Assembly (NCBI RefSeq): GCF_963662255.1 | Contig: NC_085049.1 | Coordinates: forward strand, 29,172,142-29,236,141 | Origin: Cinclus cinclus | Taxonomy: Eukaryota > Chordata > Aves > Passeriformes > Cinclidae | Direction: 5' to 3' | DNA: 64,000 bases | Shown here: positions 15,500 to 29,956 of the stretch, piece by piece | How the letters are laid out: each line of letters opens with the position of its first letter | Position numbering within the stretch: the stretch's first letter is position 1 | Notes under the pieces: generated by a model | Told to the model about the DNA's origin: nothing | The model's input: the letters and a program-made list of their open reading frames with translations, nothing else | The model's database searches: none | Made by a program: the position numbers and the translations under genes

Positions 15500-18400
15500 G
15501 GTATTTCTGGGATTGTTTTTGAAGAACAGATGATATTTCAAACTCCTTAATGACTCCCCTCCATTTTTCTGCCAACACTGTTCACTCTTCCATCTGTCCA
15601 GTCATATAAAGACAGAATTGTTGCCACTGGAGTTTCTAATTAGCTAGCATAAGAAGCTACCAACAAAAAGTAGAATTTATATCTCAGTGGATGTGCCCTG
15701 GCAAGCTATCATAGAAAGAAGCCTGGGGAAGGAGATGGTGTTTGAATTAGCTGTGAAAATTAGAAGGTGAGGAGCCTTTAACATGGCACCAGTCTTGCTA
15801 TGAGTCATGGAAAGAAGTTTTGGTTTTTGTAACCAGTGGTGCTTGTTCTCTGTGGGTAACCAGCCCATCTTCACCTTGCCAGGGCTGAAAAGGAAGTGAG
15901 TAACACTGAAGCTTCCTGACCAAGCTCCATGAAGGCCCAGCTGATCAACTCAGAACTGTTAGGGCAGCCTTGCAGGATGCTAGTGCATGAAAAGGCATAT
16001 GGTGGTGGTTTTCTAGCCTGGAAAGGCTATCCTGAGTATTACACTACTGCTTCTGGACCCAAATACAGTGTTATGGCAAGCTAGGTGAATTATTAGCTCA
16101 GCTCCCTCCTAGCTCAGGTGTCTCTCTGCAGCCCTTTGTTATCTGTTGCAGTCACATCCCTAAGAAAGCAAAAAGATGCAGCCAACATCCTCTGTGGAGG
16201 AGAGATAAGATGACCTGGCAACCACCCTGCTGACCACACAAAGCTGCCTTCCCAAGGGTAATTCGGTTAATTCCCCATCCCACATAGGTAGGTAGGTCAC
16301 TATGATTTGCTGAGGGGAAGGAGGAGAGCGTGTGAGGCACCAGGGACACAGCTCAGCACCAGAATGGAGGCAGACATACTGCAATGATGTTGACAAAGTC
16401 ATTTTCTCCCAGAGTATCCAAAATGGTGACGATGGTGTGCTTGGCAATGGTCATCCTCAGGCCCTTCATGCTGCCACTGACATCCACAATGATGACAATG
16501 TCCTTGGGAGAGGTGGCAGCTTGAATATACCTGCACAGCAAAGAACACGAGGAACCAGGGTGAGAGCCAGGCAGGAGGAATGCTGGACATGCTGATGTCA
16601 CACAGTGCCAGCCACAGCACCACATGCACCATGAGCACAGCTGTCCAGCAGGAACAGGCTGACCCCAGCACCTCACTTCCTGCACTGAGGACTGCTGAGC
16701 CTCCTACAGACACATCCAAGAGTGACAATTGTTCAAGTCTGCTTTAGCCATGCTGAGCAGACTGAGTAAACACACAACAGTTCTGAAACCTAAATATCCC
16801 CATCTCCCAGTCACAGAAGTGTAATTTCCATGTGGCACATATTAGATGCCAAAGGAAAAACTGTTGCTGGCAGGGCTTCCCCACCTGCTATTACCTTTGT
16901 TTCTATATCCCCATCTCTTGCAGGAGCACCACACGACATTAATTACTGATCAGCAACTCACCAAGGTGTCATATTGGAGAAGACGGAGGCAGGGAGGAAG
17001 GCTGAAAGGTGCTTTGGCCAAAACTTACCAGCCACGGTTTCTGCAGTCGAAGGAGATGACTCCGTTCTCATCTGGTAACCACTTTATTCCTGAAGAGAGC
17101 AGCAAGAGGAGCAATCAGCACACACAGGCAGGCACCTGCTCCCTGCTCCCCAGGCACCTGCACTGCTGCTGTTCCCTGGCTACCCCAGGGAGCACACAAG
17201 GCTGGCCAGCCACAGCAGTGGCCTTTCTGCAGAAATACAAGCAGAGCTGCTTGATTTTTGGCAGTTCTGAGCAAACTGTTTATTAATTTTAGCTTAAAAA
17301 AGAAGTACCAAGGCATAGTCTAGGGAATTGGATTTGGGAAGTACCTACTTGTACTTTGAACTTTTTGTCACTTTGATGTAATTCTCAACAACAGATTTTT
17401 TTTTTTTTTTCTCCCAGAGGGTGGTTGAGAGTATAAAAAAGCAGCAGCAGTGACATGGATGCATCCCAGATTTCCTACTTCAGGCTCTGTTCACAGCCAT
17501 CTTCTGCTTTCACCTCCAGCATGTACCAGGTCACAGAACAAAGACATGCAGCCATCTGAACAAGTGGCCATGGATTCTTCCTGGATTATTCCATGGCACA
17601 GACCCTGTCCTGCAAAATTATTGTGCTGCACTGAAAGAGCAAAGCCATTATCTATTCTTTTACCTGGGTACAACCTGAAGAATCCAGTGGAGCTGCCAAA
17701 GTACTGCCAGGTCAGTGTGGGATCCCTTTCAAAGTTGTCCACAAAAATAGGATTCAAGGCTTCTGACATGTAAACCCCATTGAGGATGGCAGGGTCTGTG
17801 GGGGAGAAAAGCATGTAAAAGAAGGGACAACATTCACCAGCCCTGATGGAGGAGACAGATGGGAACAAAGGGAGCTTCAGGAGAAATGCAACCTTGTCCA
17901 AAGCTTTTACATTGATGCATCCTGTTCCCTGCCCATTCAAGTGAATCCTGGAGGCCAGACCACTACTGGCCACTGCAGGTGATCACAGCTTGGTCAGACA
18001 CTATTAACCCCATTTCTCTTTCCAGCCTTGTCTGCCCTTAAGCCCTACATCTGGTTGGAATAATGCTCTCAGAGACCCAGGGGTGTCATCACAGTGCCAA
18101 GCACCGCTGGCACACCTTACAGGCAGGGCTCAGCTGGTGCCTGACAGGGGACATGTGGCTCTTGAGAAGCAGCTACCTGATGCATCACTGACAGCCTTTC
18201 TACAAGGACTGTCTTAATTCATGCTAGGTGTAATCACCTAAGACAGAGGAACCCTAGGATTTACACAGTTGCACTCTCTCTCGTCTTTTCCTCATCAAAT
18301 CTTTCTTTTCTTTGCCTGCTCTTTCCTTGACAAAGCCTGGGCTGTCCTACCATGCCCCCATCTCCTCAGAATAGATAGGAAGCTGCAGATTCCAAGAACT

Positions 18401-21400
18401 CCTAGGAGGCAGCATGTATTTGGTGTCTGTGTTGACTCACTGCTTCAGGAGACCAAAGAGAGCAGCAGCAGTAGAAACAGTGAATCATGAGAAACTGGTC
18501 AGTGCAGGATTAACTGTGTTGTGTCAAAAAGGGTGGGGCTTTCACCTACCACTCCCTGTTTAGGTGGTTTTGGTCAAAATGAGGGAAAAACTGAATTTTG
18601 GCTCCCCAGGGACAAGACCAAAGTAAGTCCTGCAAGAAGGTAGAGCCAGAAATGCTGTGGAGTGCCAGGCTTGCTGCTCTTTGCAAGAGAGGGACTGAGC
18701 ACTGGGGGACACAGCTCCCTGCAGGAGCCATGGCATGGAGGCAGCCCTCCTCCATCTCCTGCTCATCCTGCAGCCACAGCCAGAGGAGCTCCTTGGTTCA
18801 TGGCCAAGTGTAGGGGCAAGAAATCAGCTGGCTGGGCAGCGCCTCTCTGCTGTTTGACCACCTCTCTCCATACTGTGTGCACAGCTGTAAAGGTGGTATT
18901 TGCACCACTTATTTAGTAGTGGCTTGTCTTCATTTTCTTCTGTTTTCACTTAGAGTCAGGATTAAAAACACAAAGGAGATGAATTTTCTTGTGTTTGGGC
19001 TCAGTTGTTTATTAAATCTTATCTAAAGTACAGAGAATTCTGCAACACTTCTAGCTACCAGCTAAAAGCGAGATAAATGGAGCTGAATTTAGCTAGTTAC
19101 AAGGTCTTTTAAAGCTAAACAGTCCAATAAAGAACTAACACCTGTATTATTTACACTTTTGACCCACTAACCAAACTCCTGTTACCTGCAGTACAGCATG
19201 AACCATCCAACCAGAAACTACTACCTGAAATCATGAAGAAGGAAGAATACAGAAAGAGAACACCCAAAAACCTCCATCTTGTCCCATACCTATTACTATC
19301 TTCTAAAAATTTCAAATTCCAAACCCTTCAGCATGTGAAATCACACACTTCTGTTTAACTACACACCCATGACTCTAACTCCATCACCCAAATCTGGAAG
19401 CCTTCTCCAAGGCCTCAAGTCAAAAGCAGTGTTCTCCTGGGAGTCAGTGCCAAAAAGCACAGAAAGCTCAAAACTCCCAGGTTTCTGGGTTCCAACAGGC
19501 AGCAGCCTACTTCGTACAGTTCTGCTGTACCTACTCGCAGCCAGCTCTGCTGGCTGCTCTATTGTGAGCAAGATTTTAGGGTCTGGGGCTGTCAGAGCAG
19601 ATGGAACTGATTTGAAATCATAGGAGAAATAGAACTCCCTCTATTGTATCTCTAAATAACAGCAGTTGTGAGCACAGACACCAGTGAGATTCTTGACAAC
19701 TAAAGGCCATGATAGAGCCAACCCTTCATCCAGAGTGACAATTGCCAATAAAGTCTCATCTCAGTTTGTCTCACAGAATCTTTGGCTGGGTAGAGGAGCT
19801 GTAGGAGAATACACTGCCTGCCTGAGATGGAGACCTGTCCACCATGAGAGGTTTTCCAAGAGCAGACTGTACCTAAGCCCTGTCACAATGACAGCACAGA
19901 CATGATTGTCCCCCTCAGGACAGCACCTTTCCAACCCTGCCTTTTTTTTTTTTCCCTGTCAGTTGTTATTTTTTTATTCCCATCCTTGTTTACAGCATTA
20001 CTGCTGAAAATTTCCATACCAACCTACCAGCAGTGAGAAAGTAGAAGCCATTACCTTTGTTGTAGACATTGGTGGGCAGCTGGATATCACTGTAGGTTGT
20101 GTTCACCAGCAGGTTATTGAAATGTTCATTTGGCTCCAGAATGAATTCATCCCCAAGCTCCACATAATTGTCATTTTCATCCTTATCATTAATCAGGAGG
20201 GAGTTGTAGTAATCAAACTGTCATGAAGACAATGGAAAAGAGAAAGACAAAGAGAGAACAGGACAGACTATTACCAGCACTGCCAGAGGATGGGGGGGGG
20301 GGGGGGGGGGGGGGGGGTTGAACACTCTTTAAAATAAAGAGGGGACATACGGAGAATCAAGGTTTCAAAGAGGATGAAAATGAGCCACAAACAAGTTATT
20401 ATACCAACTGAAAGTGTCAAGCTGCTCAAAGGATGGTTTCTGGCCAGTTTGTTGTTGTCATGTGCCCATATGACCACAAGCACTGTCAATGCCAGGAACA
20501 TTGCTTAAGAGCCACTTAAGAGCAAAGGGGCAGCGTGGCAGCCTCCTGTGGCCCCTCAGAGGTGTTTAGGGGATTAGCTGGAAAGGTGAAGTGTCTTACG
20601 GGGGTCTGGCTCCCAGGTTTACCACAGGACATGCCAGTACTGACCTCCCCTGCTCTGTCTCTGCAGCTGTCACTTGCTGAGTTAACTCCTGATGGACATC
20701 CAGCCAGGATTATCCCTTCATTCTGTCACTCCAAGTAGCAGGCACTCATCAAGAGCAAAGGATCAAGCAGAAGGTGCTCAAAGACAAATGCAGTGTCCCA
20801 CTCACCCCAGGAAGGTCACTGGGGATTTACCACCTACAGTCACTTTAGTACATTCAGGGCATTATTTGTCCTTGAATAGCCTATGTTTTTAAGATGTTTT
20901 TGCTGGCTTTATCTGAGCCAGAGTTTATGTAAGAATTAGTGAGGGTGCAAATGAAATGTGCAAATATGGAATCGTGTACCCCAACTCACTCATGACCCTT
21001 ACTGTGAGTGCAGCTGACCCAACTACCATGATTCATGGGACTCTTTTAAAAAAGAAAAAAAGGAAAAAAAAGTGAGATGAAATTAGTAACGACCTTGATT
21101 TCAAGGAGTGTTTTCATTTTTCCCAGCACTGAGATATGCACTCGCAGGGGTAGCCTGTCCTTCTGCTAAGCTGTCTGTGCTTGTACTGTGGACAGAGGAG
21201 TTCCTTCCACAGCCTTTTCACTCCAGCTCCCTTCACCAGCAATAATCCCATACCTTGGCCACAACAAAGTTATTAACAGAAAGCCAATTATCCAAATTGC
21301 TTGGACAGCACTAGACTTTCACCTTAAGGGAAGTCCTGATAAGTGGGTGTCTATCTAGTACAGAAAAGATGATGGGAGCTGTTAAAGATGGTGAGAACCT

Positions 21401-24400
21401 CAGTTCATTTGGATTAAGGGTTTGCTGTGGGTATTTGTAACAGCATCCTCCTCACTGCTCATTCACACTTAATTTTTAGCTCATTTTCCAGTCAAGTAAC
21501 CCACAAAGTGCCAGCTAATTTGCACTAAAACATCATTGCGCAGTAGAAGTATACATATATATAAAAAATATATATAATGCAGTCCAGCATCTTCCCAAAT
21601 CCTTCCCCTCCCAGAACCAAAGGGACAAATCTTTTTGGTGTTCCTAGGTTTGGGATCTGCCAACAAGGATGTCTCTCACTTGCAGCAGCCTCTGGAGGAG
21701 CTGAGTGTCCTGCACACAAAACAATTCCTGACCTGCCCAGGAACCTGACGGGGGCGGGCTCCTGACTGTGCCCATTCTTTGGCTTTTCTGAGGATGTGTG
21801 CCACGTTTTGCCACTGACCAGGATAAACTCACCTCCAGCGAGGAGTTGTACTCATGGTTCAGATCTGCATCTTCTGCTGCTTCCACCAGCCTCTAAAGCA
21901 AGCACACAAAGGAAGGTGAGCGGGTGCTATGGCGAAACCCTCCAGGAGTTCTTCCAGCTGTATCAGCAACTGTCTCCTTCACCACAACCAAGTCTGGGGT
22001 TATAAACTTCCATCTTTCCCTCCTTTCTTACTGCCCTGTCATTCTGTGCTAAATTTCACAGCTTGGAAGGTACATTATTTGCAGCTATTTATTGCCAAGT
22101 GTATTCACACCTACTTACTCCACAGTCCCTGCACTTTTAGATATCACAGGACATATACAAACAGAAACAGGCTCATTTAGAGAAACAACAGACAGATTTA
22201 ATTTCATTTTCCATGAACCCTTCCAAAAAGCCATGGGAAAGGCATTTCAGCCCCAGCTTGATGTCAGTATCTCATCAAAGGAAAAGGCTTTGTGGGAGCC
22301 CCAGTCTGGTATTGTTACCGAGACAAAGACCATGACTGGATTTCGTAAAGGGCTCAGCGATGCTGTGACCATTTATAAGCTCTTACCATTTATGGAAGGC
22401 AATAAAACCAGCCAGTTTTTTCCAGTATGATGCTTCAGGGCACTAATTCTCAATTGGTACAGACTGGGAAGGGATCCAATAAACACGTATGTGTTTTTAG
22501 GGTTGCACAATCAGCAACAGTCTCAGCAGAACTACATTTTGCTCCTTCACAAAGGATAAGGCAATGCAAACACTGGAAAAGTCTGGCTAAGAATTTAATG
22601 TTATGGGCCAAAGCTCTGGGACTAAATATGCCCACATTTCACTAGGAGATTCAAATGATGTGTTTCTGGATGACTTTTCCACATCAGAAGCCCTAAACAG
22701 TCAAGGCTCTGTGACTACAGAAATATGCTTTTCATAGTAGATAAATACACAAGAATATGATAAATCCTTAGGTGCAGGAAGCAAGAGGGGCCAGAACAAT
22801 TACCTGCTCTGATCTCCCACACTGCAACAGCTACAGACCCCTTGCCACCTCCTCCTCCCCACTTCCTCATGTACACAGCTGGAAATCCAAGCACCTTCCT
22901 TGCAGCCTCTGCTCAGGAGGTGCAGAAATTCCCCTTGAGCCATACACAGCTAAAACAAACCCCTAGTCTTCAGCGGCCAGAGCTCATTATTGAAGGATGA
23001 ACTGGATTTTTCACTTTTGAGAGGTTTTCTTCCCCACTTCTTTAAACAGCTTGTCTCCTAGAAGAGTGCTGGTTCCCTCCTATTTATTTCTAGAATTTGT
23101 TTTTGTCTTATTTTCTAATTTGAGCACAGGGAGAAGCCAGCATCCCCTTGTCTGAACACCCACACCCTCCCACCGGTGTCTGCTTAAAGCTCAGCGTGAG
23201 CAGCCAGCTGTATCAGCAGGCTCTAGCTTGGGCAGGGAAGTCCTCACACAACCCCTGCACCCACACGCTCCTGGTGCAGGCAGGAGGCCTGCGCCTGCTG
23301 CTCCAGGGTCGGCAGGACACAAATTCCCTCCCAAAGCCCAGTGGTCATACCTCAACAGCTTCCACCTTCCTGCGGAGCATGCTCTCCATCTGCTCTGAGA
23401 ACTTCTTCACCAGCTCCAAGCCATCCACCTCCTTGATTTTCAGAGTTGGCTCCACATCCTTGTACTTCTACTCAAGGGAAAGAAGAAAATCCTGCTGAGC
23501 AGGAGGTTCTTAAGGAGAGAGATGACTATTATTGCTAGCTGGGTATTGTCTTTGTGTTGAAACAACTGCTCTGACTTTATCACCTTCCATCTTTTCCTTT
23601 CTCCTTTTTCCACCCTGTAATTCAGGGTGTGCAGATCAGTGGCCCTAACTCAAAGTACTTTGACCAAGTAAAAACAACTGATCCACTTGTGAGCTTGTGG
23701 CTGTTGAAATCAGCAATGCACCTGAAGCTATTTTTCCCACCAACTTTAAAAACCTGAACCATGCACCCTGATGACATCCACGACAGCATTATACACATCA
23801 CTCTCCTCCAGATCACTTAAGGCAGAGGGAAGAGCAAGGGAATGGAGCTATGTGCTGTCATTGCAGCTCTTCCTATGTCACAGGTGCTCTGGGGCACTGG
23901 TGGGGGGGGGGCTGTCCTGCCCCAGAGCCACCACATCTGTAAGGGAACTTGTCAGGTCTCCAGCAAAAAGGGTTTGCTCAGTGCTTATGGGCAGACTGCC
24001 AAGGAAAGCTGAGCTAGACAGTTATTATGCCACTTACTGGGCACCCAGGAGCATAATTTATACCAAGAGCACCACAGAGGCAATTCCCAAAACCTAGGAA
24101 TTATGAGCATAGCTACTTGGGGCTGCTTGGGAGAGATGCTGTAATGAGGAGGAGCTAAATCTGACAGCTTTAGAGATAACCAGTTTATTGTCACCAAGTT
24201 TCATATAACCTAGGAATTAAAAAGAAACAAGAGTACATCTAGACTGTGTAACCATAATCTGCATCCTTAAACGTGCTCTTTTAAGACTGGATACAATGGC
24301 CTTTATTTCTCCTTTCCAAAAAATCCCACAGCTAACAGAGATAGCCAGAAAGAAAGAGTAAAGAAACCTGCAAAAGGACACAGGATGATTAACTTATTTC

Positions 24401-27400
24401 AGAAAAGACAGAGCCTTATCTCCTGGGCTATGTGGAAACACAAAGGTAACCAACTGCAACTGGTCCCTTATTGTCAGTTTTGTCTGCAGTGTGTACAGCT
24501 GCCCTCCATCTTCACATTGTGTTAGCATCACAGCAGCAACCTCAGCCAAGGCTGGGTTTCTTGTGCTGGGAAAAAAATAAATGAGGTGGTGAAAAGGGCA
24601 AGGAGATGGCAGGGGCTCTATTAAGACTGGAATTAGAGGGAAGAATTTGCATGTCTTTAAGGTGAGCCCGTGGAGCCCCTTTTGTTCAAGAAGCTCCTTG
24701 ACCATCAGGGAGGGCGGCTGAGCACAGGCAAAGGAAGAAATGCCTTGAGGATGGGGCAGGCTGAGGAGGTCAGACAGAAATAGCAGCAGCATCCAGCCCA
24801 CAGCAGGCATGGCAGGGAGGCTGCTCGCTCTGTCTGGCATGATTAACAGCAAAGGTTTTACTGGATTAAAAATGCCAGGACTTGCATCCCCTGCGCTGGG
24901 GCTGGGACAGGCAGGCGGGGGAAGCAGCAGCAGCAGGAGGAGGAGGGATTGAGCAGAAAGGTTGGGGTAACCACACTGCCAGAAGAATGTGCAGCCACAA
25001 GCCCTGAGGTGCCTTGCTGGTGATGAGACCACAGCACACACCCAGCTGGTGTCTGTGCCTTCAGCTCCATGTCATGGTTCTGCCAGGAGAGTAGTGATCT
25101 CTGCCAGGCTGGGTGTAATCAGGTCCTGCTCGGGGGGGGGGGGGGGAAGCTGGATAATCTCTCCTGGAAAAGCTCACCAAGGGGGGACACACCAGCATGG
25201 GCAAGCACATGCTTCAGAAAGCAACATGCCACCAGTTACCTTGGGTCACAGCCTCAATTAAAAGCAACAAGGCTTTCCCCCCCACCTTGTTTTTTTTTTG
25301 CTTTGTTTTTTTTCCTTTTTTTTTTTAATTGACATACTCACAAGTAGAGGTTACTGAGGTAAAAGTAATCATGAGAAATCACAAGCAGTCTGCTAATGGC
25401 ATACACATCTCAGCCCTGAGATCTAGCCAGAGATGGGAAGGAAAAAACCCAACCCCCAACGCAAAAAAAACTTTCTGCAAAGCTCTAGTTTGCTAAGAAA
25501 TGCACAAGGTTTGAGCTCAAATCCTACTTGAGCTTTTTTCCTACAAATGAACCAGCAAACCATGGCATGTCTGTATTTCCGCTACAGAAATCTCTGGCTG
25601 TTGATGACTATTCATCCAAGATTTTCTAATGGTGGGCATCAGAGCTGTGATTTCAATACTGTCACCAGACACCATGGCTGGAAGTCAGCTCAGGTGCATG
25701 TAGTTGGCCAGGATTATCCTGTACAACCCGTGCTTAGGGTTCAGGTTATCAGAGCATTATGAGTTACAAAACAGGAGTCAGAACAGGCTGAAAGGATCTG
25801 ATGTTGAAAAGAGGCCAAAAAGTTAGCTCAGCTCTAGCAGAAAACCTTTTCTTATTCATCTAGCACTTAGCATTCCCTTAAAACAGCAGGAGCAATTCAT
25901 TAAGATTCCCCTTCTGCAGTGACGGGGGTGGTGATTTAAAAGTAGAATATCCAGAATTCAGTATCCTAAGTTTTATCTGTGAACAGAGATATGTCACCAA
26001 ATATATATTCTTGTTCCCACCTCCATAAAATTCAGCCTATTGAAGTACACAGTGCTGCATTACTCACTGCTAGTGGAACTAAATTAAGAGTGTGAAAGAC
26101 ATTCCTTTCATCTTCACCCAGGAAAACGTCTTGACTGAACTCAAGTTTGTCTGTTCTTTGCCATGTTTTTTTTTTTTTTTTTTTGCTTTCTAATAACGGC
26201 AGGGCAAAGCTGTAATGCAGGGTAAAAGCCTGCCCTTGGGGATTCAAGGGATGTCTGTTAGCTCACCAGGTCTCGGGGAATGATACAGCCTGGTAGGAAG
26301 TCAACTACTTGAGTTTGCAACATAATTTTAAGGTTCTTCTGGAGGAAACAAACAAAAAGTCCAAAGAAAATTAAGCAAACTCAAAACCACAAAAGAAAGT
26401 TTATACCAAGCATTAAAGATGAGGTTTACATGCAAAGCATTTGGTAACTGAAAAATTATGACTCTCAGCAACAATAAGCTGGTTACTTCAAGACTGTTAG
26501 GCACAAAGGAGATATAAAATAAGGGAGACATGAAATAAGATACAAACTGAGATAACAGCACCTTTTGTATTTTCTCAAAGACAAAATGCCTGTTGACTTA
26601 GACAAGCACTGAGAAAACAATCACCTGGAACTCTGCACTGTGCTTGCTCCCCACCCTTCTGCTGGTCTGGGCACACCCTTGCATGCAGAGAAATATTTGA
26701 TGTGAAAAACAGGTAATAGCCCAAATCAGAGAAAGGTGCCTGGGAAGCAGGTAAATCCATGTTTAATTTCCAGACTTTGGCGTGTTTGGCTCCCCAGACC
26801 TAATGTGCCCACAGTCTGTGCCAATGAAGTGATCTACATAAAGTTATTTGGGGTCTGCCAGGGTGCATGAAAATTGTATTTAACACTATAAAATCTGTCT
26901 GCATCCACTTGCAGTGCTGGAGGTGCCAGGGATGCAGTTGGAGCCCTCTGGGATGGCCCCTGCTTTGAGATGATGAATTGTGAGAGGGTGCCCAACCTAC
27001 CTAAAGAAAAGAAGGCTGAGAGAAGAACTGAAGTGAGTGCTGGCTGCTTCTCTCTTATTATTTCCCCGGGAAACTATAGGAGATGAAAAAGCTCAAGAAG
27101 GGGGTTGAAAGACAAGTGTGAACTGCCTAAACTGCTCAAGTTAAGTTAGGGCAGAGCACAACACAACATGAATTTAGGAGATAATTCTTTGCTGGAGTGT
27201 TGACAGAGCAAGGCTGGATCAAGCTCATCTGTACCCCCTGCTCAAAGTGACATTTTCCTTCTGAGTCATAGACACTGTGTCCACTTTGCCTCTGGGAGCT
27301 ATGGCTTGGGGACCCCAGGGGACAACAGGCAATGCAGAAGCATCATCAAAACTGCTAAAAGCCTGTTTTGTGGATGCAGCCTAATTCTGCCTGCATCCAC

Positions 27401-29916
27401 ATCTCCCTCATGGTTAGTACATGAAGTACCTTTATCAGGGCTGACAGCTTTTTATTGCAGGGTGACTCTTTCCTCCCAGGAAGAGCTGATGATCGGCATA
27501 GACCTTGGTGATGGATGCTGAAAGCCTGTCCTAGTCAAACTTAGCAACTTAGTGCTACAGGATATGATCCCTTACTCCAGGCAAAAAGCAGAACTATGGG
27601 GACAGGGAGACAGGGCTCAGCAGCAAGGCAGGGAAAGTGCTACCCAAATTCTGTGTTTTGCACTGGGATGTGGGTATAATTGCTAATATGAGGACAGAAA
27701 TCAGACACCTAGAAGGTGCAAGGGGAAACTCATGGCTTATGTTGGAGAATCAGAGAAAGAGTAAAGGAAAAAGAACCACATGGCCACAAAGCGGACTCTG
27801 TATTCCTTTGGATGCAGTCAGCAGCCACCAGTCCCCCAGAGCAGCAACTGGGAAGTGCAGGGCAGAGCTCCCCGGGCTGAAGGAGGAGCAGCCATTCACC
27901 ACTGACTTAAGGAAGCTCCTGTACAGCTGCAAAAGGGACCATGTGTTAAAAGCCTCTGGAGCTAGCTACACCCTTGAATGCTGGTAGAGAGTTTACTGCC
28001 ATAGTGCCTGTTTGTTGAAGAAGCAAAGCAAAGCTCTGCCCTGCTGGCTTCCAGGACACCTGCCTGAAACAGAGTCTTAAGGGCAAAATGCAAAGAATTT
28101 ATAAACAACTGGCTGAATACAGGTGAGAAAGCAAAAAAAAAAAAAAATAATAGTGTCAGCTGAAGAGAGGCAGGAGGGGACAATGGGGCAATAATGAGCA
28201 GGTGAGTGATGAGTAGCAGAGGGACTCAGGAAAGGAAGAATGCAGGGTCAGCATGGGAGAGCAGGAAGCAATCATCAGAGGGGAAACATGAGGAGTGCTG
28301 TTAAAAAAGTGTTTTTAACAAGAAGTGATACAATTAAGGTGGTGCAATGGCTGATGAAAGCAGGGAAGGCACTGATGGATCTCCCTCTCCAGTTCATGGA
28401 GAATGGCCACAGGACATCACTCTGGGCTTAGGGATATGGTGCTTCATGGTTTTAAAAGACAGCTGCACACCAGTGTCTTATTCTTTCCTCCACCCTGGGG
28501 GAAACCTTGGAAGGCACATGGGAAGGTGATATGAAGCAAAAAGGGAACTATCACAGATTTTGCCTACCTTCTGCAACAGGAGAGAGCCTGAATACTTAGT
28601 CACAATGGAGTACAGCTCCCCACCAAAGGCATCTGCCCAGGACTTTACCCTAAAAAAGGGCCAAAAGAAGGAAAACCAATGTTAATAATTCCAAATCTGC
28701 AGAACTGGTTACTTCTTTAAACAGGTGAAACTCCGTCTTCTAAATACAAACCCCTGTATTTCTTGAAGCCACACTTCAACAGTGGCAATGTTTTGTCCCC
28801 AGACTCCAGACAGACAAGCAGTAAGGCAGGAGACACTGCTGCTCTTTGACATTCTACACAGGACTTTGGTCAGGAGGGAGAAATACTGAGTTCTGCTGGT
28901 CTCAGTCACTGTGCTTGGAGTTGAACTTGTCCCACCTAACTTTAGATGTAAAAATTTGGTCTTAGACAGCATCTGAGCTCTTTCTGTTGCTAGCAAAGTA
29001 AAATAAATTGCTTTCTGCAGACACCTATTTGTCTTCCCTGGCAGACCCTGGGGTGAAGGGCTAGACACACAGTACCAAGTCTGCTGAAGAAAAATAAGTG
29101 TCAGGACTTAAAGAAGGTGTCATGATTCACCCCTTGGATTCAGCTCCTCCAGCAGACCAGGCCAGAGACTGATGAGCCAGACAAATTCTCTGCTCTCACT
29201 AGTGGTGCTGCAGCTTGAAAATGCCACAGCAGATTATGCACATTGTCACTGTAAAGCACCCTTCACACTTGTGCCATCCTGTAAATAATGGATGGCAGCA
29301 ATCCCACATAGAGAACATCTGGATGTTGAGGACCAGCCTGAATACTGAGCCATCCAAATCGAAATAGATGGCTCCCAAAGTTGACAGAGCACTTAATCAG
29401 AAAGCTGCTACATGAACCACATTAGGCAGCTCCACCTCCATGCAGGTCCCTCAACAAGAGTTCATTTCAGAGAGATTTATTTAATGCAGTAAGTGGCCTT
29501 CCCTACTTACCAGAACACACTATTTATTTATGATGTGTAGGACTCTTACCTACAGCTTCCAGTGGAGTTCCTCTAGCTCCAGGCAGGCTTTAACCTCAGG
29601 GCCTGATTTCCCAGGGCATTGCACCACAAATAACACACCAACACAGAGATAGGCTCAGAAGTAAAGCCAGCACAGCAATGGTGGAATAATCACAAGAATT
29701 CACTTCAACCTGGGAAAGGCTGCTTAGACTCCCCTCTTGCACACAGGAACACACAGGCAGCTACAGAGGATGATTTGCCACAAATACAAACCTCCAGCTC
29801 TACACCTCTCTCCACTGCTATATAAAAAGCATGAGAGAGTGGGTGCCTTTTAAAATCCTTAATTGGCCATGAGCCATCATATTTAGCCACTCAGTGTGAA
29901 CTAGCACCAGCTGAAG

Positions 29917-29956
<40 letters not shown>

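Larger units (their letters stand above)
23468..28567 (-). other. CACNA2D4 intron 2
   Basis: 5.1 kb. It contains a G run at 25132-25146 and T runs near 25289-25326 and 26166-26184. A 215-codon minus-strand frame at 24394-25041 begins at GTG, and I do not regard it as a gene. Confidence 0.8.

Noticed and set aside
17425..17445. TATAAAAAA on the plus strand in CACNA2D4 intron 6
   Set aside because: Isolated AT-rich match with no downstream plus-strand gene; not supported as a promoter.
24394..25041. 215-codon minus-strand frame in CACNA2D4 intron 2
   Set aside because: It opens at GTG, lies inside an intron between well-supported exons, and its leucine-rich start comes from a CAG/AGG-type low-complexity tract.
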